DNA of 64,000 nt from Salinicoccus halitifaciens (GTDB lineage: Bacteria > Bacillota > Bacilli > Staphylococcales > Salinicoccaceae): assembly GCF_021026095.1 (NCBI RefSeq), contig NZ_JAJNCU010000008.1:244497-308496 (forward strand), read 5' to 3'. Position 1 is the stretch's first letter; each line of letters begins with the position of its first letter. The notes under the pieces were generated by a model. It was not told the origin of the DNA. It was given only the letters and a program-made list of their open reading frames with translations, and made no database searches. This document shows, piece after piece, positions 34,378-41,897 of this stretch. The position numbers and the translations under genes were made by a program.

Positions 34378-35082
34378 TTAAAGCGCTGAACTCCGCTGCT
34401 CCGATACAGCATCGAACAGAAGATCGCCTTCAAGGAACAGATGGTTGAATGTGTCCTTTTCCAGCTTTTCCAGCCGTTGGAGGACCAGTCTCAGTTCACC
34501 GGTCGCACCGGCATCGGGCGTGTAGTCATTCGTCAGTGCCCGCATTTCGTAGAAATACTGGGCCAGGGATTCATGTTCCCCCTTCAGGCTGGTCAAATAA
34601 GGCTTGAGTGCCTCAAGAAGGTGGGGATTTGGATTCTCCAGATAATTCTCCAGCATCTTGAAGGCCGTCCGCTCCTCCTTTTCGACATGCTCAAGGATAT
34701 CGTTTTTCATCCTTTTAAAGAGCGCCTCGGCTTCTGTGAGTTCAGGCCGCTCTTTTTTATGCTGTTTGACCGCTTTTTCCATATATTCTTCAAGTACCGG
34801 CAGCTCATCCTTCAAATCTTCATGGTATTTTCTCTGTATATATTTTAAAATGCTTTGCTCGTCCATATACTTGATGTCTATGCCGTCTTCATTGAGCGGT
34901 TCCATTTCATTGATCTCATACAGCAGATTTTCTTCATCCAATCCTTTTTCCACTGCAGTATCCGCCAATGTCTTATCACCGTAATTAACGAAGTCCACCC
35001 TTAATTCCCGGAATATATCTCCGGAGCGCGGTACTTCCTTCACAATTTCCTTTAAAGTCATATCGGGTGTGATTGTCTTCAT
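34378..35082 (-). CDS. ScdA/RIC-like di-iron cluster repair protein lacking the Cys-Cys motif
   Basis: The 234-aa protein has the layout of ScdA/YtfE/RIC: a short N-terminal domain (about 1-60), a linker YMDEQSILKYIQRKYHEDLKDELPVLEEY and a four-helix hemerythrin domain with His/Glu residues in KQHKKERP, ILEHVEKEER, LKGEHESL and FNHLFLEGDLLF. In normal ScdA the N-terminal domain has the sequence DFCCGG; here the same place reads DFVNYG, so both conserved cysteines are gone, and the last helix has only one of the usual two histidines. It may be a diverged paralogue that still binds iron or NO but does not donate iron the same way. Confidence 0.78.
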   Translation of the reverse strand: MKTITPDMTLKEIVKEVPRSGDIFRELRVDFVNYGDKTLADTAVEKGLDEENLLYEINEMEPLNEDGIDIKYMDEQSILKYIQRKYHEDLKDELPVLEEYMEKAVKQHKKERPELTEAEALFKRMKNDILEHVEKEERTAFKMLENYLENPNPHLLEALKPYLTSLKGEHESLAQYFYEMRALTNDYTPDAGATGELRLVLQRLEKLEKDTFNHLFLEGDLLFDAVSEQRSSAL

Positions 35083-35152
35083 AAAAAGGCGCCTCCTTGT
35101 CTGGTTACTAGTATTATTGCCATATATATAAATTTGAAACCTATTATATACA

Positions 35153-35178
35153 GTTTAGTGAAAGTTGACTGAGGGTAT
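35153..35178 (+). promoter_or_regulatory. SigB-type promoter of the 337-aa unknown gene
   Basis: GTTTAG (35153-35158), a 14-nt spacer, then GGGTAT (35173-35178) fit the SigB consensus. It lies 38 nt upstream of the start codon. A SigA-like TTGACT overlaps the spacer but has no good -10 partner at 17 nt. Confidence 0.7.
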
Positions 35179-35215
35179 TATATAATTATTAATAAAAAGC
35201 CATGGAGGTCCACTC

Positions 35216-36229
35216 ATGAATAAGAATATTAAAACACTGCTCAATGTTCTTCCAATCATATTAGTGCCGCTGTTCACCGAAAGGAACCGTATAAAGGAAC
35301 ATCCTGAAATGGAGAAACTCGGACGCTTTTCAAGCACTGCCTACCATAATGTCAAAGACAAGGGTGAAGGTGTGTATCAGTCGGTCAAAGACACGAGCAC
35401 GACCATTTACCATACGGGCAAATCCGCTGCGGACACCGTCGGAAGCAAAATCAGCGACAAGAAGCAGGAACGTGCCTATCAAAAAGACATAAAATCCTAT
35501 CAGCAGAGCGTCAAAAAAGAGGACAAACTTCTTGTACAATTTGAAAAAGACAAGGAGAAACACCGAAAGAAAAGGCTGCAGGGAAATTTCACAAAGGATA
35601 CCATCGTACCTAAAATCATGCAGTCCGGTAATGAGATGTCGAATGATGATAAAATCGCCGGCATGACTGTGAGCTCCGGACTGATTGCCGGGAAGTCGGA
35701 CATGGATACGCAGGAAGAGACGGCAGCGGAAACGCACCGGGAGAAGCAGGACATCGCCAAGGCATATGATGGAGATGCATCAATGAGCCGGGTCTCTTTG
35801 ACGGAAGAAGATGAAAAACGTCTGCAAATCGATATTCAGGACACGGCTGACGAAAAAGATGATAGAATGGACAGTAAGGCAACTGGCCAATCAATACATG
35901 AGGAGAATGACATGACGACCGATGTACAGCAGTTATATTTCGACAAAGTGAAAGATCACGAAGAAAACATCAATGATTTCAATCCCGGCGAACTGTTCAA
36001 GAGACACCATGAAAAACTGGATCCGACGGTCAGCTATGACGGAAAAGACTCCAAAGGAAAGACCGGATCAACCATCAGTGAAGATTCACTGTTCGGCCAG
36101 CATCGTGCAGCAGCCGAAGATCATTATACCGCCGGCGGCCGTAAAACAGGCATAAGAAACAGTGCGGGCAAAAGCAGGAAACAGCGAAAGCTTGAAAAAA
36201 AGCTCAATAAAAAGAAGAACAGATTTTAA
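35216..36229 (+). CDS. Unknown basic/charged protein, probably stress induced
   Basis: The 337-aa product starts with a short hydrophobic stretch (LLNVLPIILVPLF, about 8-20). A region with repeated YHNVKDKGEGVYQSVKDTSTTIYHTGKSA follows, resembling YtxH/LEA-like repeats, and the rest is long, charged and low in hydrophobic residues, ending in the very basic KSRKQRKLEKKLNKKKNRF-type tail. The middle and end look disordered. I do not recognise a family with a known function. It has a good GGAGG site and a SigB-type promoter, so it may be a general stress protein. It ends 30 nt before the LOG-family gene, with which it may be co-transcribed. Confidence 0.8.
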   Translation: MNKNIKTLLNVLPIILVPLFTERNRIKEHPEMEKLGRFSSTAYHNVKDKGEGVYQSVKDTSTTIYHTGKSAADTVGSKISDKKQERAYQKDIKSYQQSVKKEDKLLVQFEKDKEKHRKKRLQGNFTKDTIVPKIMQSGNEMSNDDKIAGMTVSSGLIAGKSDMDTQEETAAETHREKQDIAKAYDGDASMSRVSLTEEDEKRLQIDIQDTADEKDDRMDSKATGQSIHEENDMTTDVQQLYFDKVKDHEENINDFNPGELFKRHHEKLDPTVSYDGKDSKGKTGSTISEDSLFGQHRAAAEDHYTAGGRKTGIRNSAGKSRKQRKLEKKLNKKKNRF

Positions 36230-36259
36230 ACTAACAGATTGGATTGCGGGTGAAGCACA

Positions 36260-36856
36260 GTGGAGATAAAAAGAATAACTGTATTTTGCGGCGCGACATC
36301 AGGCAGGCTGCCTGAGTTCGAAGAAGCCGCGTACAAGCTCGGAAAAGATATCGCCGAAGCCGGCTATGAACTGGTTTACGGCGGAGGTTCTGCAGGAATG
36401 ATGGGGGCTGTTGCAAATGGTACGGTTGATGCCGGCGGCAAAGTGATCGGGGTCATACCCCGCTTTCTGGTGGAGCGTGAGCTCGCTCACGAGAAGGTCC
36501 AGACATTGGAAGTGGTGCAGTCGATGCATGAGAGGAAAGCCAGGATGGACGAACTCGGCGATGCCACCATCACACTTCCGGGTGGTGCAGGTACATTGGA
36601 AGAGTTTTTTGAGATGTATACATGGGGACAGATCGGCCTCCATCAAAAACCTCTCGGCCTCATCAACACGAACAATTATTTTGATGATCTGATGGCCATG
36701 TTCAATAAGATGATTTCCGAAGAATTCCTGGAGGAAAGATACATGAATCAGCTGTTCATCGGTGAAGATCTGGAGTCCCTCGTCGCCCAATTCGAGAACT
36801 TCAGGCCCCTGCCCGTAAGAACATATAAAGACCTGCAAAAAGGGCATCGCTCATAA
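36260..36856 (+). CDS. LOG-family (TIGR00730) nucleoside 5'-monophosphate phosphoribohydrolase
   Basis: The 198-aa Rossmann-fold protein has the family motifs VFCGAT near the start, LVYGGGSAGMMGAVANG, MHERKARM and the catalytic/phosphate loop LPGGAGTLEEFFEMYTWGQIG. Members release the base from nucleoside 5'-monophosphates; in plants and some bacteria this activates cytokinins, and in most bacteria the true substrate is not settled. The start appears to be GTG at 36260 with only a weak purine stretch before it, which suggests coupling to the preceding gene. The stop codon lies within a terminator hairpin. Confidence 0.9.
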   Translation: MEIKRITVFCGATSGRLPEFEEAAYKLGKDIAEAGYELVYGGGSAGMMGAVANGTVDAGGKVIGVIPRFLVERELAHEKVQTLEVVQSMHERKARMDELGDATITLPGGAGTLEEFFEMYTWGQIGLHQKPLGLINTNNYFDDLMAMFNKMISEEFLEERYMNQLFIGEDLESLVAQFENFRPLPVRTYKDLQKGHRS

Positions 36857-36876
36857 TTTGAAGCGATGCCTCTTTT
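36843..36876. terminator. Terminator shared by convergent LOG and GNAT genes
   Basis: GGCATCGCT / AGCGATGCC hairpin with T-runs on both strands; it overlaps the 3' ends of both coding regions. Confidence 0.88.
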
Positions 36877-37414
36877 TTATGTCCATCTTATAAACGACAT
36901 GGGTCTTGAGCGAATGGCCGTCGATGATTGATGGATGCTCAAAAGTGTATACTTTTTTCATTCCCAGTTTCAGCATGATGTTGATTGATGGGTAATTGAT
37001 GCCCGCAGTATACGCATAAATTTCCTTGATATCCGTATTGCGCTCTGCAAACTTCACTACCGCCCTCGCTGCTTCCGTCGCAAACCCCTGGTTCCAGTGC
37101 CGTTTCGCCAGGCGCCAGCCAATCTCAATAGAGGGCAGAAAATGCAGCCGCAAAGGGCCGTCTTCTTCCCACACCTGAATGCCGGTAAATCCGATGAACT
37201 CTTTTGTGTCCCTGCGCTCCACAGCAAACAAACCGAAACCCCTCGCATCGATGTCGCGCTGAGCGTTCAGTATGAATTCCCTGGACTCTTCCGGAGTGGC
37301 GGTATTCGGAAAATAACGGCGGACATCCTCGTCCATATTCAACGCAATGAACCCCGGTATATCACTCTCTTTCCAATCCCTTAAAATCAGCCGCTTCGTT
37401 TTAATATATTTCAT
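36851..37414 (-). CDS. GNAT-family N-acetyltransferase (RimJ/RimL type)
   Basis: The 187-aa protein has the RimJ-type opening IKTKRLILRDWKESDIPGFIALNMDEDVRRYF, the strand EFIGFTGIQV, EIGWRLAKRHWNQGFATEAARAVVKFA (acetyl-CoA binding loop Q/R-x-x-G-x-A) and NYPSINIMLKLGMKKV. It should transfer an acetyl group from acetyl-CoA to an amino group, but the target, whether a ribosomal protein, a small molecule or an antibiotic, cannot be told. An AGAGGG site precedes the ATG. It may be the last gene of a three-gene unit with the 113-aa protein and the small lipoprotein. Confidence 0.88.
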   Translation of the reverse strand: MKYIKTKRLILRDWKESDIPGFIALNMDEDVRRYFPNTATPEESREFILNAQRDIDARGFGLFAVERRDTKEFIGFTGIQVWEEDGPLRLHFLPSIEIGWRLAKRHWNQGFATEAARAVVKFAERNTDIKEIYAYTAGINYPSINIMLKLGMKKVYTFEHPSIIDGHSLKTHVVYKMDIKKRHRFKL

Positions 37415-37449
37415 ATCAACCCTCTATTATGTCCATTCTTATCTTAAGG

Positions 37450-37791
37450 TCACCCGCTGACATGCTCGCTTTCATTGCCCTTGGGCGCTTCCTGCCTGAT
37501 ATAGCTGACGAGGCGGACTTTCAATTCCTCTTTATCGAAATCGTAATCCTCAACATTTTCTTTTTTCTCCGTCGTGGCGACGACATCAACAAAATCAGGC
37601 AGATCTTCCAAATTGAATTTTATGGTGAATGTCTCGAAATCCTGTTCGGGACTCGGTTTCTGGGCCACAACCCTGCTTTTGATGCCTGTAAGATCAGTCA
37701 CTTTCGATCCGGTGATCTCTTCTATCTCTTTGCCAAGCTGATCAATCGTGAAAGTTTCGCCTTCTATCAATGAAAATTTTTTCTCATGCAT
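37450..37791 (-). CDS. Hypothetical 113-aa acidic protein
   Basis: The product has no signal peptide or membrane segment. It opens with MHEKKFSLIEGETFTIDQLGKEIEEITGSKV and has an alternating strand/helix pattern with a conserved-looking ETFTIKFNLEDLPDFVDVVATTEKK stretch, followed by an acidic region and a short C-terminal tail. I do not recognise the family. An AAAGGAG ribosome site 10 nt before the ATG and a 28-nt gap to the upstream lipoprotein gene support its reality and co-transcription. Function unknown. Confidence 0.72.
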   Translation of the reverse strand: MHEKKFSLIEGETFTIDQLGKEIEEITGSKVTDLTGIKSRVVAQKPSPEQDFETFTIKFNLEDLPDFVDVVATTEKKENVEDYDFDKEELKVRLVSYIRQEAPKGNESEHVSG

Positions 37792-37819
37792 ATCGTCATT
37801 CTCCTTTCAGATTAACAGT

Positions 37820-38086
37820 CTATTCATCTTCCGGTGCTGTGTCGGATTCTTCTTCATCCTCATCGCTGTCATCCGAATCACCCGAGAGCACCTCTTCAAG
37901 TTCTCTTTCCTTGTTCGTGATATCACTTTCAACCGCTTCATTTTCACTCCGCACCTGTTGTATCTCGCTCTGAAGTTCACCGATATCCTCATTCACTTTT
38001 TCCAGATCTTTTTCCGCCTGTGTCGGCTCATTGCTGCATGCTGCTAAAAATACCGTCATAACGATTGCCAAAGCTGTTCTCTTCAA
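37820..38086 (-). CDS. Small lipoprotein with coiled coil and acidic tail
   Basis: The 88-aa product has a signal peptide of type II with the lipobox FLAAC (cysteine at about 17). A heptad-like helix follows (AEKDLEKVNEDIGELQSEIQQVRSENEAVESDI), likely a coiled coil, and then a tail almost entirely of Asp, Glu and Ser. The start is TTG at 38086 with a GGGGAG site 7 nt upstream. It would be anchored to the outer face of the membrane. Function unknown; it may act with the 113-aa protein encoded next. Confidence 0.75.
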   Translation of the reverse strand: MKRTALAIVMTVFLAACSNEPTQAEKDLEKVNEDIGELQSEIQQVRSENEAVESDITNKERELEEVLSGDSDDSDEDEEESDTAPEDE

Positions 38087-38157
38087 TACAGACTCCCCTT
38101 TTTACCAATGCTGTCATTATAGCATTTTTGACGGAATTATTCTTTATGCAAACAAAA

Positions 38158-38188
38158 ATATAGGTGATGCCTTCGACATCACCTATAC
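38158..38188 (-). terminator. Terminator of binding-protein gene 1
   Basis: TATAGGTGATG / CATCACCTATA hairpin followed by TTTTTG on the minus strand, just after the stop codon of the binding-protein gene. Confidence 0.88.
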
Positions 38189-38198
38189 CTCTTTTTCA

Positions 38199-39929
38199 TT
38201 ATTCTGAAACAGTTGTATCCCTGAGCTGATAGATGCCAAGCGCATCGATCTCAAAGTTCTCAACGTTCGAGTTGATTCCTGTGACAAAGTCCTGATGGTG
38301 GATGTAGATCATCGGTGCAATATCCACGAGCTCTTCCTGAAGTTCGCTGTATATTTCCTGACGGGCTTCAGGGTCAGTCTCTGAACGTCCCGCTTCAAGC
38401 AGTTCATCCACATTGTCGTTTGACAGGAATGAACGGTTGCCCGGGTCACCGTGCATTGTTGAATGCAACAGTGGATACATGCCGTAATCTGCATCACCAG
38501 TCACCGTCGACCAGCCGAGCACGAACATATCATGGTCACCGTTCGCTGTAGTTTCCAGATACGCACCCCACTCAAGCTGCTGTACAGAGACATTGATATT
38601 GAGTTCTGCAAGAGCTTCCTGCATATAGACAGCAGTATCTACACGCTGCGGCTGATCATTCGTGAGGATTTCAATATCAAATCCATCTTCATGACCTGCT
38701 TCCGCCATCAGTTCCTGTGCACGTTCAAGGTCGTAAGTGATACCTTCGACACTGTCATCGTACCCGAAAACGCCCGGGGCAAGCGGTCCTTCTGCAGGTG
38801 TTCCGACACCTTCATAGATACCTTCGATGATTGCTTCACGGTCGATGGCATATGAGATCGCCTGACGCACCAGTGGATCATCCAATGGCTCCTGTTCAAC
38901 GTTGAAGCCGACATATGACAACCCGAGTGACGGTGTCAAATCGACTTCAGTCGAATCATGGGATTCGATGCGGTCGATATTCGTCGGTTCTGCGCCGCCC
39001 GCAACATGGCTTGCACCTGTCTCGATTTCAGCAAGACGTGCACCTGTTTCCGGTACGACTTTGAACGTCACTGTATCAAGCTGTGCCGCATTTTCATCGT
39101 CGTGGTAATCTCCATAGTTCGCAAGCACAACATTCTCACCTGCAGCACGTGATTCAAATTCAAATGGACCTGTGCCTACAGGGTTGTCGGCAATATGGTT
39201 GCCGACTTCGTCAGTGATTGCATCTGCAACTTCCTCATGTGACTCTCCGCCTTCTTCACGGAGTTCGTAATACTCTTCAACCGACATCTCTTCACCCGCT
39301 TCAGACAGCGCAGCTTCGTAGTCAGCATCAATTACTTCTTTGCTGATCATGCCGCCTGCATCATGTGCAAGGTGTGCAAGGATCGGTGCAAACGGGTATT
39401 CCAGGTTGATATGGACCGTGTAGTCATCGACTACGTCCACCCCGGTCACCATTTCATATAAGAACATACGCGGGGATGCGACCGCCGGGTCGAGTAAGCG
39501 TTCCAGGTTCGCTTCCACCACTTCTGCATTAAACTCTGTTCCGTCATGGAAAGTCACGCCTTCTTTCAAAGTGAACTCCCATGTCGTATCATCCACTTCT
39601 GTCCATTCTGTTGCCAGTCGCGGCTGGACTTCCATGTTCTCATCCAAGTATGTAAGTGACTCATAGATGTTGTTACGCACGTTACTTGAAGGAACATCGT
39701 TGTTTCCGTGTGGATCGAGACTTACGATATCCGATGCTTCCGAAATGACAAGGTCTCCACCGCCGGATGCTTCACCTGAAGCGTCTTCAGTGTTTTCCCC
39801 GTTCTCGGTTGCCGCGTCATCTCCGTTCTCCGCTGCAGGATCGACATCACTGTCATCCGCACAGGCGACCAGTACTACGGAAAGGACTGCAACCATTGCC
39901 ATCATCAGCAATAATCTGAAATTCTTCAT
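38199..39929 (-). CDS. Oligopeptide/glutathione-type ABC substrate-binding lipoprotein, paralogue 1
   Basis: The 576-aa protein is a family 5 extracellular solute-binding protein (OppA/DppA/GsiB). It has a lipoprotein signal with lipobox LVAC and a low-complexity acidic linker (about 25-55). Family landmarks follow: ISEASDIVSLDPHGNNDVPS, TWEFTLKEGVTFHDGTEFNAEVV, GTGPFEFES, VTFKVVPETGARLAEIETG, VRQAISYAIDREAIIEGIY and NINVSVQQLEWGAYLE. It would hold peptides or glutathione for the oppCBDF-type transporter encoded at 46.9-50.8 kb. It is monocistronic, with its own promoter and terminator. The overall strongly acidic composition fits a salt-tolerant organism. Confidence 0.88.
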   Translation of the reverse strand: MKNFRLLLMMAMVAVLSVVLVACADDSDVDPAAENGDDAATENGENTEDASGEASGGGDLVISEASDIVSLDPHGNNDVPSSNVRNNIYESLTYLDENMEVQPRLATEWTEVDDTTWEFTLKEGVTFHDGTEFNAEVVEANLERLLDPAVASPRMFLYEMVTGVDVVDDYTVHINLEYPFAPILAHLAHDAGGMISKEVIDADYEAALSEAGEEMSVEEYYELREEGGESHEEVADAITDEVGNHIADNPVGTGPFEFESRAAGENVVLANYGDYHDDENAAQLDTVTFKVVPETGARLAEIETGASHVAGGAEPTNIDRIESHDSTEVDLTPSLGLSYVGFNVEQEPLDDPLVRQAISYAIDREAIIEGIYEGVGTPAEGPLAPGVFGYDDSVEGITYDLERAQELMAEAGHEDGFDIEILTNDQPQRVDTAVYMQEALAELNINVSVQQLEWGAYLETTANGDHDMFVLGWSTVTGDADYGMYPLLHSTMHGDPGNRSFLSNDNVDELLEAGRSETDPEARQEIYSELQEELVDIAPMIYIHHQDFVTGINSNVENFEIDALGIYQLRDTTVSE

Positions 39930-39978
39930 ACATTTACCTCCTATTATTAAAATTAAATGAAATTCCTGACCTTTTTTT

Positions 39979-40007
39979 AATATACCTTAACTCTTTTTTA
40001 ATTTCAA
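39979..40007 (-). promoter_or_regulatory. SigA-type promoter of binding-protein gene 1
   Basis: On the minus strand TTGAAA, a 17-nt spacer and TATATT are followed by an AGGAGG ribosome site and the start codon at 39929. Confidence 0.72.
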
Positions 40008-40049
40008 CGAAGCTTTTGAAATATCTTACAATTATGATAAAGCGCAAAC

Positions 40050-40075
40050 AAAAAAAGGAGGAAAATTCCTCCTTT
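40050..40075 (-). terminator. Terminator of binding-protein gene 2
   Basis: AAAGGAGGAA / TTCCTCCTTT hairpin followed by TTTTTTG on the minus strand. It lies right after the stop of paralogue 2. Confidence 0.85.
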
Positions 40076-40084
40076 GAAATAGTA

Positions 40085-41776
40085 TTATTCATTAAGTGTA
40101 ACTTCTCTGAAGTCAAAGATGTTGTAACTGTCAATATAAATACCTTCTACACTGTTATGGTAGGCATTCAGGTTTTCACCATGGCGGACGAAAATTGCCG
40201 GCGCTTCATCGACCAGTATCTGCTGTGCCTCTTCATAGATCTGCTGGCGTTCATCATCATCCGTGACTCGTGCACCTTCATCAAGCAGTGCATCCAGCTC
40301 ATCGTTGGCGAAGAAGGACCGGTTTCCTGTATCGCCCATATTATCTGAATGGAATAACGGTGAAATGCCGTTGTCCGGGTCACCTGTCGAGTTCGACCAG
40401 CCGAGTATGAACATATCATGTTCCCCGTTTGCCGTGGCATCGAGGTATGCACCCCACTCAACCTGCTCGACATTGACATTGATATTGAGGTCGGCAAGCG
40501 ATTCCTGAAGGAATACAGCCATATCCACACGCTCAGGATTATCATCATTCACCATCAGATTGATGTCGAATCCGTCCCCGTGCCCTGCTTCTTCAAGCAG
40601 TTCCTGTGCCCTGTCCGGATTATATTCCAGTCCTTCCAGGTCTTCGGAATGACCCAATATGCCGGGCGCAAGCGGTGCTACGGCAGGTTGGCCGGAATCA
40701 TTGTACACTCCGGACAACACAGCTTCCTTGTCGAATGCATGTGTAATTGCCTGACGGACGAGCGGATCATCAAGCGGCTCGCTCTCCACATTGAAGCCGA
40801 TATAGTCGATTGATACGGATTCATTGCGGTCGAGCGTCACATCGTCATTATTCTCCACCCGGTCGATATTGCTCGACTGGACTGCAAGAATGAAGTCCGA
40901 CGATCCCGTTTCAAGTTCGGCAATGCGCGATCCTGTCTCGGATACCACTTTATAAGTGACGGAGTCTATCGTCGCCGGACCGTCCCGGTAGTCTTCATAT
41001 TTAGTCAGTACAGTATTTTCACCCGGGTTCCTGGATTCGAACTGCATATAGTTCGTACCGACTGGCTCCTGTTCTATCAGGGTGCTGACGTCCCCTGCAA
41101 TGGCGTTTGCCACTTCTTCATGCGCATCTCCGCCTTCTTCACGGAGTTCATAATATTCCTCAACGGACATATCCTCGCCCGCTTCGGACAACGCATTTTC
41201 ATAGTCTGCATCAATCAGATCTTTACTGATCAGCTTGCCTGCACCGTGTGATAAGTTATTCAAAAGCGGTGAATATGGATACTCGAGTTCCAGCTGGACC
41301 GTGTAATCATCGACTACATTCACGTTTTCAACCATTTCCAGAAGAAAAGCCCTCGGCGATGCCACGGCAGGGTCGAGCAGCCGGTCGAAGTTCGCCTTGA
41401 CGACTTCCGCATTGAATTCGCTGCCGTCATGGAAGACCACGCCTTCCTTCAAGGTGAACTCCATCGTCGTTTCATCTACTTCTTCCCACTCTTCAGCAAG
41501 CAGCGGTACGATTTCAAAGTTTTCATCCTGTGTGACCAGGCCTTCATATATTTCATCCCGTACCTGTTCAGACGGCACATCGTTGCTGCCGTGCGGGTCC
41601 ATTGAGACCGCATCACTCGGAATCGCAATCGTCAGATCGCCGCCGGCGGCTGTTTCTGTCTGGTCATCAGAAGCATCCCCTTCCGCCGCTTCCTCATCGA
41701 CGCTGTCGTCATCAGTACATGCCGCAAGTACAAGCACCATCATACTGACTAAAAATAATTTCCAAAAATTCTTCAT
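40085..41776 (-). CDS. Oligopeptide/glutathione-type ABC substrate-binding lipoprotein, paralogue 2
   Basis: The 563-aa family 5 binding protein has lipobox LAAC (VLVLAACTDD), an acidic linker, AIPSDAVSMDPHGSNDVPSE, TMEFTLKEGVVFHDGSEFNAEVV, VTYKVVSETGSRIAELETGSS and VRQAITHAFDKEAVLSGVYN. It lacks a clear GTGPF motif; the corresponding place reads VGTNYMQFESRNPGEN, shared with paralogue 3, so these two are the closest pair. The frame opens at 41782, but a GAGGGGG site sits right before that ATG, and the ATG at 41776 is correctly spaced. It has its own terminator. A partial CodY-like sequence lies upstream. Confidence 0.87.
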   Translation of the reverse strand: MKNFWKLFLVSMMVLVLAACTDDDSVDEEAAEGDASDDQTETAAGGDLTIAIPSDAVSMDPHGSNDVPSEQVRDEIYEGLVTQDENFEIVPLLAEEWEEVDETTMEFTLKEGVVFHDGSEFNAEVVKANFDRLLDPAVASPRAFLLEMVENVNVVDDYTVQLELEYPYSPLLNNLSHGAGKLISKDLIDADYENALSEAGEDMSVEEYYELREEGGDAHEEVANAIAGDVSTLIEQEPVGTNYMQFESRNPGENTVLTKYEDYRDGPATIDSVTYKVVSETGSRIAELETGSSDFILAVQSSNIDRVENNDDVTLDRNESVSIDYIGFNVESEPLDDPLVRQAITHAFDKEAVLSGVYNDSGQPAVAPLAPGILGHSEDLEGLEYNPDRAQELLEEAGHGDGFDINLMVNDDNPERVDMAVFLQESLADLNINVNVEQVEWGAYLDATANGEHDMFILGWSNSTGDPDNGISPLFHSDNMGDTGNRSFFANDELDALLDEGARVTDDDERQQIYEEAQQILVDEAPAIFVRHGENLNAYHNSVEGIYIDSYNIFDFREVTLNE

Positions 41777-41841
41777 TCCCATCCCCCTCTTTTCCCTAAG
41801 TTATTAACATGATACTTCATTCTGTGAATTCAATCAATATG

Positions 41842-41856
41842 AATTTTCAGATAAAA
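41842..41856 (-). promoter_or_regulatory. Possible CodY box upstream of binding-protein gene 2
   Basis: AATTTTCAGATAAAA matches the CodY consensus AATTTTCWGAAAATT at 12 of 15 positions, about 65 nt before the start. Peptide transporters are usual CodY targets, but the match is imperfect and overlaps a terminator arm. Confidence 0.35.
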
Positions 41857-41884
41857 TGAGCTTACGTCGAATGTAAACTCATTT
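41853..41884 (-). terminator. Hairpin after binding-protein gene 3
   Basis: AAATGAGTTTAC / GTAAGCTCATTTT imperfect hairpin on the minus strand with a short T-run; a probable but weak terminator. Confidence 0.6.
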
Positions 41885-41897
41885 AATTCCAAAGTTT

